64,000 nucleotides of DNA, taken from contig JAQFVV010012405.1 of NCBI GenBank assembly GCA_028023455.1, forward strand, positions 2,543,149 to 2,607,148, written 5' to 3'. Shown in pieces: positions 25,010 to 37,049 of the stretch. Both the position numbers and the translations under genes were made by a program. The stretch's first letter is position 1; each line of letters opens with the position of its first letter. The stretch is from Epiperipatus broadwayi. Taxonomy: Eukaryota; Onychophora; Udeonychophora; Euonychophora; Peripatidae. Under the pieces are notes generated by a model. That model did no database searches. It was not told where the DNA came from and worked only from the letters and a program-made list of their open reading frames with translations.

Positions 25010-27250
25010 ATCAACTCTTACCATGTCACATATTATAAGCTTCTTAAATTAAACTAGTTAGAGTGGGGAAATGATAGGATTTAACTTTCTCACTTTTATA
25101 ATATCAAGCAGTAACTTATTTAAAAGTTTTACATTCCTTAAATGATAGTATGAGAATTCTAAACATTTTTTTTTAAAATAATAATGTGGAATATTTATAA
25201 TTTGTTAAGAATAGTCTAAAAGAGAAAGTATAAAAATAATAAAATAATATTTTTTTATTCTCTCTCTTCAGTAATTTTGATTATGAGTTTTAAATTTTAA
25301 TTTTATAAAAAAATAACAGGATAAATAATTTTTTCTTCAGTAATTTAGTGACTAGTTTCATTTTTTTTTAAAAATAGTAATAATAAAAAAAGATATATAA
25401 ATAACATTTTAGGTATGTTTATAAGGTGTTTAATAGAAAATAAAAAAATGAGGCTTCACCATTTTTATAAGAAATTTTGTTTTAATTAATTAAAGTTTTT
25501 TTTTCTTTTTTCTTTATTTCTCTCCAAAATAAAATGCAATGTTGTTGAAATCAAATGGCAATTGAAAGATTTTATTATTTTTTGGTACAAGAAAAAATAA
25601 CTACAATGTAATATTTTTTTTTGTGTGATTGAACTTTTTTAATTAATAAAAAAGGAGGGAAATAGCCAAATAATCTTTTGTAAAAATAGTCTCAATTGAT
25701 CAGGGTTTAATGTGGTCATGTATGAGATAAAATGTGATTGGATGATCTAGGATTGTTCCAAAAATAAGATAGGGAGAAGGTTATGGCAATAGACTATTTA
25801 TTCTTGATTCAGCTGTTGAAAAATGCTAGGAACAGTTATTGTTGATCAAGCTATTGAAGAAAGCAGTAGCAGCACGTCAGTTGAAAAGAGAACAGTGAGA
25901 AGTAGTTTGATAGTCTTATGTAAGTCTCATCTTACTACTTATTCTTTTAAAAAAAATATTTTTAAAATGGATTTGAGGGAAACCACATACTAAGTTTTAT
26001 TTAGAAGCTGATCATCATCAATTCTTACCATGTAGCCTGTTTACTAAAATAAAATGAAAAAGAAGGATAAGACTCTGAAATAATCTGCAACTAGCCTTGC
26101 TTCTATCTAAAAGCATAAGTGTCTTATTTTGTGTGTTATCCCAACCTGCAAGTTATTACATTGAAAAATAGATAAATGCAACCTGTAAATATAATATTGT
26201 AAAAATGAATAAATTTATTGGGTATATATTACCCTGTAAATATGTGTTAATGGAAAATCTTAGAAGAAGAAAAACCAGCATAAAAAAACTAAAAATTACA
26301 ACTACCAAAGGAGGGCCTAAAAGAAAAAAAACACACAAATCTATGGTAATGTAATGCACACATCTATATCTACACTTATAGATAATTTTTAAAATAAGTA
26401 CTAATTAGTAATATTGAATAATTTTATTATTTTTATTTATTGAAATATTGAAACAAGTTTTTTCTTTTTTTCCCTCCAAAAAGTAATTGTATCGGATCTT
26501 TTCATTTTGTTAAGAAAAGGAAAACATGGTTTCTAGCTAATTTAATTTGTTCATATCTTTGGACTGATTTACAATTTTAATATTGATAGGAGAAATAATT
26601 GTATTTAAAGTAATGATTAATTAATTGAATGAAGTTGAGATTACTGGCTCTATGAAATTAAATTTTTTTGATAAATGTATGAAAATTGGAATTATTATAT
26701 CATCCTGTCATTTGTCAATTTTTTTATTTGGTTATTAGTTAATTTACTAAATAAATGTTAAATAATAATAGTTTTAATGTTGTTATTCCTGTAGCTATGG
26801 GTTCCATGAATTGACAGTGGGTGTGATTTCATTATAGCATAGGGTTTTAGGGATTTGTAAATTATATCACTAAAACTATTAACCATAAAGTAGATTAAGC
26901 TTATACATTTCACTTTCTTTTGTTTACAACCACAATTGTTAGAATCTTGTGATCTTGAGTAGTTCTAGAGCAATAATATAATTTATTTATATGTGGGGGT
27001 ACATATTTTTATTTGGACATTCAGATAAATGATCTCTGGTTGGTGCAAATTTAAAGTCCATTCACTGCATTTTATATTTTTTAGGGAACATTTTGTTTTT
27101 TTTTATATTTATTTAAAGTATATTCTTTATTTAAATAACAAACCTATATATACTTTTTACAAGTAATAGTTATGATTTAACAATATGCAGTACAGAATAA
27201 CTATTTTATTTGACATTTAACATCAAACACACTAACATCCTATCAAATCA
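25010..27250. other. AT-rich non-coding sequence
   Basis: Nothing firm. A slightly GC-richer patch at 25820-25925 reads VIVDQAIEESSSSTSVEKRT on the plus strand. It could be a fragment of coding or LINE origin, but there are no splice or motif clues. Confidence 0.45.
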
Positions 27251-27696
27251 TTATATTGTAATGGGCACATATGACATTACATTATTTTTTTATTATTAAA
27301 CATGAAAAAAATAAAAGTTCGCAAATAAAACTTCTTTTTAAGAATTAAAAATTGAAAATTTAAATTCTATACTAAACTCATATATATATATATATAAAAT
27401 TGCATAGATGAGAAATTAAAAAAATTATTAAAATAAAACTTTGTTAAAATAGAAAAAGTATTTTAAAAGCAAAAACTTAAAAAGATTTAGAGATAAAAAT
27501 ATATCTTTAAGTTTGGAAAACACATTAATTAATTATAAAATGGAAATGATTGTTGTAATTAGTTAAATGTAAACTAGCCCTTGGGCATTTAAAATGTATA
27601 AGCAAGGGGTCAGATAGGAGAGAAAAACAATGGAATTGGACCTCAGCGAAAAGACCATCACATCATTGTGATGTAACATCCACTGGATCTGAAAGG

Positions 27697-27712
27697 CTAC
27701 TATAAAAAGTGA
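27697..27712 (+). promoter_or_regulatory. LTR promoter TATA box
   Basis: ctactataaaaagtga is a strong TATA element about 445 bp into the LTR. It is conserved in the other LTR at 31754. Just upstream, the right copy carries an intact tgacgta sequence (CRE-like, near 31723) that is altered in the left copy. A poly(A) signal (aataaa at 27894) lies about 190 bp downstream, giving a plausible U3-R order. Confidence 0.5.
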
Positions 27713-28461
27713 GTGAAGAAAATTAGAGGAGATGTATGACAGCAGTGGTGATATGTATTAGTGCGGAGTTGAAGGAGAAGGGATTGAAAAGACGCACTCT
27801 TCAATCCCTTCAGTTCTGCTAAGAAAGAAGGAGAAATGACCAATCGTTTTCTACATTGAGGACCAGCTAAAGTAAAAGACCTCCGGATGAATCAATAAAA
27901 CGGCCAACAGCATACCGGTCTTGCCAGGACATCAGGACAATTAATACTGGAACCCAAATAGCAACAGTTTAAAGATGAACTTTTCTAAATGTAAGAAATA
28001 TATATAATTAATGAACATTTCTAAACAATAAGAACTTTACTTCTAAAACTTGTTCCGTATTTAAATAATTGCAATAGAATCCTATCTGACCAACTTTATT
28101 TATTAATAAGTAATTTTAATTTGATGTATTTCTTTTGTAAAATCATTTCCATTTTTTTTGTTCTTTTAAGTTTTTATTATGATTTCTGTTTTTCGTTAAA
28201 TTAAATTATATAATGTTAAATTTAAGTCGGGCGTGAATGGCTATATAGATTTGTAAAGTTATATTAGGGGAGGGTAATCTTAGGTTATTTGTTTCGTAGT
28301 TAAATTGGGTCAATGGATTGGATATATTGGTGTAATTAGTAGATGTAGTATGAGATTTGCTACGGGCAGAATCGCTTTATACACCGCACACTTACTTTTT
28401 GCTTACGGATAAGTCGGCAAAATGACCGCAGTCCTTTTCTATGGAGTTTTTTTATATTGCT

Positions 28462-28520
28462 CTTCTCGTCAGATAGATGTAGTATTCCTATCTGATGAGA
28501 GGCAATTTTGTCTCAACCTA
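28462..28520 (+). other. LTR hairpin with CTGATGA box
   Basis: ctcgtcagatag and ctatctgatgag form a 12-bp stem around a 12-nt loop. The second strand contains CTGATGA, followed by a second hairpin, which is a perfect gagaca/tgtctc stem in the other LTR near 32558-32573. A hammerhead would need GAAAC next; instead aacc (or ttaacc) follows, so the second core box is absent. Confidence 0.5.
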
Positions 28521-29343
28521 TTTTGTGCTGCCGTATTCATGTTACATTGAATGCATCGATATATCAGATGATGGATTGACGTTGGTTTAACTGCAAATTT
28601 TTGGCCTAAGGTTAAATAAGGATAGAATATTTTCTTTTCAAATGCAAATCTATGTAGTCTATTCATACTCGACACTCTGAATAAAAATGCATTAAAATTA
28701 AATTGGGTATAGACGCTTGCACGGATTCGTTAGCGGTTACTTATGTTTGTGGTTTCCATATTCGATTAGAATATATAAGTCATCGATGTCAATGCGGCAT
28801 CTTATGATGAATGCCATTGTGTTTCTTATATTCCTTCTGCAATTGATGTTATCGATGATTTTGTATTTTGATTGGTTATGTTTATTTTGAAATGTTTTTA
28901 ACCATGTAATCTATGTAACCGATCTATACTCAACATTATAAAACAAACTTTCATAAATCCATCTGTGCGAACTTATAAAAATAAAAATGTAAATTAAAAT
29001 CTAAAATAAAAGTTAAAAATGCAAGTTAAATTTTCAAATGTAAACTAATAATAAAATAATTTTAAATATTATATATGTGCGTAAATAAATGTTTGTATAT
29101 TGATTTCTGGCAGTGGTTTATTTTATTCTTTTTTTAAAAAAATATTCTTAGATAAGAATTTATTATAAAATATAAATATCTGCTGTTCCACTGAGTTAGT
29201 GACAATGGGCTAACGCTTGGAATAAAAAAAAATTTTTTTTTAACTTACATATCTGCCTACTATATAAATTTTCTAGGTTCAAATGCCTAGTGGCGCCCTG
29301 CAGTGTAGATTATGTTAAATCTCTTATTCTGGATCATTATAAC

Positions 29344-29362
29344 TGGCCACCCAACTTGGGCC
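29344..29362 (+). other. Primer-binding site
   Basis: TGGCCACCCAACTTGGGCC starts two bases after the LTR. It begins with the TGG that pairs to a tRNA CCA end. It differs at only two positions from the site of the 38.7-48.3 kb element and resembles Gypsy-type tRNA-Lys sites (TGGCGCCCAACGTGGGGC). The tRNA-Lys assignment is inference. Confidence 0.7.
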
Positions 29363-30041
29363 AATCTTTAATAAACCACGAATGCCCTGAGCAAATTTTT
29401 TTTAATGAAATGTTTTTATTTACCATATACGTTAAATCTTATAAAAGCACAGCCCAAAAGAAATAGCACATGTATTAAACACAAGAAAGTATTAATAATT
29501 TTAAGTTGTACTTTGGTAAAAAGAAAGTCAAAAGGTTGCAATTAATATGTTTTTTGTTAGTATATATTATGCTTTAACGTGTATAGGTGCGCACAGCCAC
29601 GTAAGTTTATGATTGAAATGTGGTACATTACGATGAGTACCTTTAGGAATTACTTCAGTGTAACTCTATGTATGCATTTCAATCAGTCATAAATAAGTTG
29701 GTGGTATTATAATTGTGCTGCAAATATACACGTGAAAACCTATTATTTCTTAAAACATATTTACCTCAATGCAACCTTCTTAAATAAATAATTTATAAAC
29801 TTTGCTTGTCATGCCGTGGGTAAAAATAAAATGTATAAAAAACATAGAATGCTTGGGAGGAGGAGGCGTAGACGTAAATGGTCCTTAGGAAAACGATAGT
29901 CAACATTTGTTTTTGTATATAATCTTTGTAAAAATTACTAACCGAATGTTTTTGTAAATGTTTTCGTTAATTGTCTACCGTAATTACTAACCCTAAGTAA
30001 AATATTTTTTTTTTGTTTATTTTTTTTTTAAGCAAGTTTAC
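29363..30041 (+). other. Residual internal region of the LTR element
   Basis: About 680 bp with no open frame of note. The stretch before the right LTR (tttttttttaagcaagttta) has no good polypurine tract, so the 3' internal border is eroded or rearranged. Confidence 0.6.
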
Positions 30042-30425
30042 TGATAATAACAGGCACATACGACATTACATTATTTTTTTATTATTAAACATGAACAAAA
30101 TAAAAGTTCGCAAATAAAACTTCTTTTTAAGAATTAAAAATTGAAAATTAAAATTCTATACTAAACTCATATATATAAAATCGCATAGATGAGAAATTAA
30201 AAAAATTATTAAAATAAAACTTTGTTAAAAATAGAAAAAGTATTTTAAAAGCAAAAACTTAAAAAGATTTAGAGATAAAAATATATCTTTAAGTTTGGAA
30301 AACACATTAATTAATCATAAAATGGAAATGTTTGTTCAATATTCATCAAAATATAAAATCACAAACCAATTTTCTTTAAAAAACTTGTTTTTTATTATTA
30401 TGACTATATGAATTTTAATTTCAAG

Positions 30426-30468
30426 AGCAACGTTTCGACTATTTACTTCCTTATAGTCTTTTTCAAGC
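30426..30468 (-). ncRNA. Hammerhead-like motif, left palindrome arm
   Basis: Reverse complement of the motif at 31408-31450. It contains the 6-bp GACTAT/ATAGTC stem and an intact GAAACG box. Confidence 0.5.
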
Positions 30469-31407
30469 CACTAAAATATACAAAAAATAATAAAACAAAT
30501 AAAATAAAACATTATATAATCATTAAACTCTACATACATTTCAAATCTTCTCAAAATAAAAAATTCTTTTTTTAAAAAAAAAAAAAAATCTTTTTCCCTT
30601 TAAAGACATAAATTTAATATAAAACATTAGAACATTACCTTCCTCTATTTAAAACAACCTACAATTTAAACTTCTATTTAAAACACTCTGTTTAAATTAT
30701 ATTTAGATAAAATACCTCAAAACCAGTCCCATCACCCACAACAATCAATTAGTTTTTTTTCTTTTATTCCTATATTGTTTAAATTCCCTACTATAAAAAA
30801 TTTTTCCTTTTTTAAACTTACTTTATAATTAATTATTGTTTCTAAAAGTTCTATTTTTTTGCAAATGATGTGACTAGTTTTTATTTTTTATAAAATCAAT
30901 TAGTTTTTTATTCATATATGGTTTAAATTCCTTAATATAAAAATTTATAAACCATATATGAATAAAAAACTAATTGATTTTATAAAAAATAAAAACTAGT
31001 CACATCATTTGCAAAAAAATAGAACTTTTAGAAACAATAATTAATTATAAAGTAAGTTTTAAAAAAGGAAAAATTTTTTATAGTAGGGAATTTAAACAAT
31101 ATAGGAATAAAAGAAAAAAAACTAATTGATTGTTGTGGGTGATGGGACTGGTTTTGAGGTATTTTATCTAAATATAATTTAAACAGAGTGTTTTAAATAG
31201 AAGTTTAAATTGTAGGTTGTTTTAAATAGAGGAAGGTAATGTTCTAATGTTTTATATTAAATTTATGTCTTTAAAGGGAAAAAAGATTTTTTTTTTTTTT
31301 TTAAAAAAGAATTTTTTATTTTGAGAAGATTTGAAATATATGTAGAGTTTAATGATTATATAATGTTTTATTTTATTTGTTTTATTATTTTTTGTATATT
31401 TTAGTGG

Positions 31408-31450
31408 CTTGAAAAAGACTATAAGGAAGTAAATAGTCGAAACGTTGCTC
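31408..31450 (+). ncRNA. Hammerhead-like motif, right palindrome arm
   Basis: cttgaaaaa is followed by gactat, a 10-nt loop, atagtc and then gaaacgttgc. The stem is perfect and the second core box GAAAC is intact. The first box (expected CTGANGA) has decayed to CTTGAAAA. The layout matches hammerhead motifs described from PLE terminal repeats; activity is unlikely with the damaged first box. Confidence 0.5.
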
Positions 31451-33419
31451 TTGAAATTAAAATTCATATAGTCATAATAATAAAAAACAAGTTTTTTAAA
31501 GAAAATTGGTTTGTGATTTTATATTTTGATGAATATTGTTTATACTGACTATTTTTAAAAGAAAAAAGAAGTTCAAGATTAAAGGTTATGCTATTCTAAA
31601 TGTTTGTTATAATTAGTTAAATGTAAACTAGCCCTTGGGCATTTAAAATGTATAAGCAAGGGTCAGATAGGAGAGAAAAACAATGGAATCGGACCTCAGC
31701 GAAAAGACCATCATATCGTCATGACGTAATGTCCACTGGATCTGAAAGGCTACTATAAAAAGTGAGTGAAGAAAATTAGAGGAGATGTATGACAGCAGTG
31801 GTGATATGTATTAGTGCGAGTTGAAGGAGAAGGGATTGAAAAGACACACTCTTCAATCCCTTCAGTTCTGCTAAGAAAGAAGGAGAAATGACCAATCATT
31901 TTTGACATTGAGGACCACCTGAAGTAAAAGACCTCCGGATGAATCAATAAAATGGCCAACAGCATACCGGTCTTGCCAGGACATCAGGACAATTAATACT
32001 GGAACCCAAATAGCAACGGTTTAAAGATGAACTTTTCTAAACATAAGAAATATATATAATTAATGAACATTTCTAAACAATAAGAAGTTTACTTCTAAAA
32101 CTTGTTCCGTATTTAAATAATTGCAATAGAATCCTATCTGACCAACTTTATTTATTAATAAGTAATTTTAATTTGATGTATTTCTTTTGTAAAATCATTT
32201 CCATTTTTTTTTGTTCTTTTAAGTTTTTATTATGATTTCTGTTTTTCATTAAATTAAATTATATAAATGTTAAACTTAAGTCAGGCATGAATGACTATAT
32301 AAATTTGTAAAGTTATATTAGGGGAGGGTAATCTTAGGTTATTTGTTTCATAGTTAAATTGGGTCAATGGATTGGATATATTGGTGTAATTAGTAGATGT
32401 AGTACAAGATTCGCTACAGGCAGAATCACTTTTTACATCGCACACTTCCTTTTTGCCTACGTAATGCGATCGTAAGTCGGCAAAATGACCGCAGTCCTTT
32501 CCTATGGAGTTTTTTTTTTATTACTCTTCTCGTCAGATAGATGTAGTATTCCTATCTGATGAGAGACAATTTTGTCTCTTAACCTATTTTGTGCTGCTGT
32601 ATTTGTGTTACATTGAATGCATCGATATATCAGATGATGGATTGACGTTGGTTTAACTGCGAACTTTTGGCCTTAGGTTAAATAAGGATAGAATATTTTC
32701 TTTTCAAATGCAAATCTATGTAGTCTATTCATACTCGACACTCTAAGTGAAAATGCATTAATGTTAAGTTGGGTATAGATGCTTGCATGGATTCGTTAGC
32801 GGTTACTTATGTTTGTGATTTCCATATTCGATTAGAATATATAAGTCATCGATGTCAATGTGGCATCTTATGATGAATGCCATTGGATTTCTTGTATTCC
32901 CTCTGCAATTGACATTATCGATGATTTTGTATTTTGATTGGTTATGTATATTTTGAAATGTTTTTAACTGTGTAATCTATGTAACCGATCTATACTCAAC
33001 ATTATAAAACAAACTTTCATAAATCCATCTGTGCAAACTTATAAAAATAAAAATGTAAATTAAAATCTAAAATAAAAGTTAAAAATGTAAGTTAGATTTT
33101 AAAATGTAAACTGATAATAAAATAATTTTAAATATTATATATGTGTGTAAATAAATGTTTGTGTGTTGATTTCTGGCAGTGGCTTATTTTATTCTTTTTT
33201 TAAAAAAAATATTCTTAGATAAGAATTTATTATAAAATATAAATCTCTTCTGTTCCACTGAGCTAGGGACAATGGGCTAACGACTGGAATCAACCAAAAA
33301 AATATTTTTTTTTACGTATCTGCCTACTATATAAATTTTTCTACGTTCAAATGCCTAGATGGCGCCCTTGTAGTGCAGATATGTTAAGTCTCTTATTTCG
33401 GATTGGATCGTTATAATAT

Positions 33420-34517
33420 ATCAAACTCTTTTACAAATTTTCAACATTAGGCTTGATTATTTTTGTGTATTGCTGAATATAATTTAGTATTTGTATAATT
33501 GTTAGTGATGCTGTTTATAAATATTATTATGACAAATACTTATTTCATTATCAAGTTCTTGATTCTCATGCTCTTTCTTTTATATTTGATATTGACTCTT
33601 GAGTGGGAATGATAATGGTTACCACCACTCCATATTACCTCTACTTATCTGTACCATTGAAATAGTGCATAAACATGAAATTTGAACTTGAAATAGCATG
33701 ACTCAAAAAGATTTCTCTTCAACTGTATTGCTGCAATGATGTTATATATTGGAATACAGACTTATTCATACAGAGTTTGAAATGAAATTTTTAACAGATT
33801 TAAATTGCTAGTAAACAAACAAGTTTAAATTTGATAAGAAGTCAAATAATATAGTTCATGGCAATATTTTATCAAGTAAAAACATTATAACAATAGTCAT
33901 TAGTTAAGTGCTATCATATAATAAAGATATAATCATTTATATAGTAATGATAACTATAATCCTTTTCTAAATTTAAAAAAATCAGAAATACCTTTAAAAA
34001 TATATACCCTGTATAAATATTGTGGATAATTTTAAACTGGAAAAATTCACAAAACTTGTATAATAATTAAAATTTAATATATATATATGAAAAAAACATT
34101 TAACACACAGTATTAAAATGTCATAAATATTGTGTCATGCTAAATTATTTTTCATTTGAAATAGCTGCTTGGAAACTGGCCTAGTTTCAGTTTCCACAAA
34201 ATTCTCATAGGAAATTATTTTTATTTATAGTAAAATATTTAGTTTGGCTTTATTTTATTTATTCTAGGTACAAATCTCTTGCTTTTGCAAATCTTTATCC
34301 TATGAGAATGTCTGTGATTATATATACATTGTGTTTATATATATACATTGCGTTTACACATACATTAAATTATTATTAAGCACACTTTTATGCATTGACA
34401 TAGATATAAATTTTTTATAAATTGCTTTTTGGCATCTTTCTAATTAATTTTATTATTTGTTTTTAATCTCCCTTAATCTTATTCTTGAAATTAAAGTTCA
34501 CCTTTTTTGATTTTATA
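33420..34517. other. AT-rich non-coding sequence
   Basis: Nothing supportable. Confidence 0.5.
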
Positions 34518-35404
34518 TATATTGTAACGGGATGGGGGAGGGGTATGAAAATATATTTAAGTAATCTAGTATTTTATAAGAGCATGAGATTAGAGAATCT
34601 CGGAGATCATTGAGAGATCAGCCAGCTACTAAAAGCATAATTAACCACATATCAACCAGCATTATCAAAAAATAATTATAAGTAATACTAATACTCAAAA
34701 TAAATAATCACACATCATCATGAATGATCTACAATAAAATATGATAAAATCTGTACAATAAATCAATAGTCAATGTTGTGACTGCATTGGAAATGGGTCT
34801 TCTGTAGAACAGGCTAATTATTGAGCCTTTGCCAGCTTTGGAGGCACAAACTAAGTGTGAATCCATCAGAATACATAACTAGAAAAATCTAAACAATAAT
34901 GCTGGGATATTAAAACATGCTGATAATCATCAATGTTCAGGCCACTTGTACTGGCCAACTATAAACTTAACTCCTAATAAGGCTAAACTAAAATAAAAGA
35001 TAGTGCATGGTCTTTAAAGAATATAATCTTATGCGCCAATGAGGATGATGATGATTGATCATCGTTGGATGTGCCAAAAGCACTAATATACATATATTCA
35101 TCCCATGCATGAATCTAGCTCAGAGAACACATGCTCTATAACTATGTGACCAAGAGATGATGCAATACAATTTTGACAATTAAATACAAGTTTATTATTA
35201 ACAAAAAAATAAATGATATTTAAGGTCTGCTTTTGAGTAATATACAATATAAAAAAAATTATCATATTTGTGACTGACAAAATTACTATACAAAATTCAA
35301 ATTATTAAATTGATTTAAGTAATTTCTATTCAAAATTCAAATTGTTACATTGGTTTACAAAATTACAATTTACAATTCAAGTTATTACCATGGTTTACAT
35401 ATAT
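34518..35404. mobile_element. Probable solo LTR with TATAT target duplication
   Basis: The segment 34523-35399 begins TGTAACGGG and ends GGTTTACA, the TGTAAC/TTACA style of Gypsy LTRs, and is flanked on both sides by TATAT (34518-34522 and 35400-35404). Toward its right end a block of about 45-50 bp (caaaattcaaattattaaat and variants) repeats two to three times. There is no internal region or second copy in this window. The flanking duplication is low-complexity, which weakens the case. Orientation is taken from TG...CA ends only and is therefore ambiguous. Confidence 0.45.
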
Positions 35405-36000
35405 ATGCGCACTGACATGAGATTTATTATAATATACAATTAATATTCAATAAGAACAAAAAATTATTAAAATTTGCATATATGTATTTGACAAGCATTG
35501 ACATATATGCACACACATAAATATGCAGTGCAATTCACTTATATTACAATTGTTATATAAAATAATATATAAAAATATACTATAAATGATTAAAAATTTA
35601 CATATGTGTGTGCGCATGTATTTACACACTGGCAAAAAGTTACATATTTTAATTTGTTACAATAATAAAGTTATATTTTTCTAATTGATTCCATTTGGAA
35701 AACATACATAAATTTCACACATATACCTGTTTATAAAGAAAATATAGATATAATTTAAAATTATTTATCAGTTTATAAGTTCTCTTTTAGTCAATTTTTG
35801 ACAGGTATTTGTTGATTAATTATCAAACTTTTTTTAAATTTAAATTATAGAATCATATTTTTTTTTTTTAAATCCAGGCAAAGTTATTTGCTTGTTTGCT
35901 TCACTTTTAAAATATCTCTTCTTTTTTTTAACATCGTTTTATAGAATCAAAAAAATATAAATTTTAAAATATCTTTTCTGCTTGATTAGTTAATGCTGAT
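35405..36000. other. AT-rich non-coding sequence
   Basis: Nothing supportable. Confidence 0.5.
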
Positions 36001-36900
36001 GAAGTAGGCAAAGTGAGAGAGGAAAAGTGAATATGTGAACTGCACCCCATTCCATGATAAGTAGACAGCCAAGCATGGACTACCAGAACACAAGTCCCCA
36101 TGATGTCACGAGAAAATACCTCTTTTTTAAGCACTGCCCTTCATCCACAAGGAGTAGTATCCAGAAAAAATTATCAGGCATTGAGCCAGCCTGCTCATCT
36201 CTTGTGAGTCTTAGGGGCTATAGATGAGGTCTATTCATGATACCAAGGCCTATTCATGAGGCCTACATATACACTGCTGGAATACTCTGGGAGCTCAACA
36301 TCTAGATCTAGACAGGGCCGAGCCTTTACTTTGGAGCATCATGAACATACTGCATCCAGGCAGCCCTGCTCAACTATACACCCACCATAAACATGAAAAG
36401 TACAAATTCATGCATCACTTCTAAAATGTCCTTTTACTAAAGAAATTATCTAAAATTTTATTATATATAACTCTACTCACCATAGCTGTATATATGTTTA
36501 TCTGTGCTTCTCTGTCTTTAGATATGTCAGCATATATAATTACTTCTTCAGCAAACTGGGGTTCCCTGGGCAAGCTGGAAGATTTTTCTTGGTAAATTTT
36601 GTTTTAGTGATCATCATCATTAGGAAAAATATTCATATAAAATGTTGGTCTGTAGTTGGTCTCTTTCTGTCTAGGATTATTCCAGGCAAGCAGCTGTCTT
36701 GGTTTGATAGATTTCAGGCAAGCAACTATCCTCTCCATGGTTAAGGCTATGAATTTCAGCACAAAGAAGTGGGTCATATTTTTCATGTAAATTGAAACTC
36801 CTGTGAAGAAAAATAGCAGCAGTTCCTGAATCTACTGTCCTGCCTTCAGCTACATTAGTTCATGGTAGCTATTCTTCCAACTCTATGGTCAGCTAAAACC
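36001..36900. other. GC-richer unassigned segment
   Basis: Base composition is clearly less AT-rich than the flanks. All frames contain stops; the longest is a 60-codon minus-strand frame at 36604-36786 without a recognisable motif. A short imperfect direct repeat (gaggtctattcatgatacca / aaggcctattcatgaggcct) lies at 36226-36265. The segment shares the words gtcttaggggcta with the 5' leader of the LTR element near 44154. It may be an old LTR or retroelement leader; I cannot place it. Confidence 0.4.
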
Positions 36901-36959
36901 AACTGCTGCAAACTTCAATAATCTGCAGCAAATATTGTAACCAACTCTGCAGCTGACCC

Positions 36960-37045
36960 ATTCTTACAAAAAACTACAATCCAAACTGTTGTCTTCAAAA
37001 ATTGCTATCCATACTGTTCTCTTCAAAAATCACTATCCAGACTGC
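36960..37045. repeat. Short imperfect tandem repeat
   Basis: Roughly three copies of a unit of about 28 bp of the form ctatccatactgttctcttc followed by aaaaatca, with substitutions. Confidence 0.7.
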
Positions 37046-37049
37046 AGCT

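Larger units (their letters stand above)
27257..29341 (+). repeat. 5' LTR (2,085 bp)
   Basis: It begins tgtaatgggcacata and ends ggatcattata. It contains a TATA box at 27701, an AATAAA near 27894, and a B-box-like ctaggttcaaatgcc just before the 3' end. It is CpG-richer than flanking DNA (for example 28225-28480), as expected of sequence that arrived recently compared with the depleted host background. It contains the 12-bp-stem hairpin at 28466-28503. Confidence 0.8.
30326..31608. mobile_element. Palindromic insertion (inverted PLE-type terminal repeats) with 11-bp target duplication
   Basis: The insert at 30337-31597 is flanked by aaatgtttgtt at 30326-30336 and 31598-31608; the other LTR has the empty site near 27550. 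The insert is a near-perfect inverted repeat. Arms of about 590 bp run from 30337 inward and from 31538 inward and meet at a loop of roughly 25 nt near 30937; an unpaired tail of about 59 bp lies at 31539-31597. Both arms carry a hammerhead-like motif. A variable target duplication, tail-to-tail terminal repeats and an unpaired end fit a defective PLE insertion. No RT was recognised inside. Confidence 0.8.
30042..33415 (+). repeat. 3' LTR, interrupted
   Basis: It matches the 5' LTR from about 30053 to 30336 and again from about 31598 to 33415. The interruption at 30337-31597 is the palindromic insertion. Scattered substitutions against the left LTR, including many CpG-to-TpG/CpA changes, indicate the pair has had time to diverge. 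Confidence 0.8.
27253..33419 (+). mobile_element. Non-autonomous LTR retrotransposon with nested palindrome insertion
   Basis: Two direct repeats, 27257-29341 and 30042-33415, align over their whole length once a 1.26 kb insertion is removed from the second. They enclose only about 700 bp, with no coding capacity. The first repeat is followed two bases later by a primer-binding site, which fixes the plus orientation. ATAT occurs immediately before the element (27253-27256) and after it (33416-33419), consistent with a 4-bp target duplication. The short ends are imperfect (tgtaatggg in the left copy, tgataataacaggc in the right). The primer-binding-site type and 4-bp duplication point to the Ty3/Gypsy lineage. 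With no gag or pol it resembles large non-coding derivatives mobilised in trans. Confidence 0.8.

Noticed and set aside
31252-31467. 71-codon Phe/Lys-rich minus-strand open frame
   Set aside because: It lies inside the palindrome arm over the hammerhead-like block; its composition is that of chance frames in AT-rich DNA.
36001-36420. GC-richer segment as a coding exon
   Set aside because: All six frames contain several stops and no coherent splice-bounded frame could be drawn.
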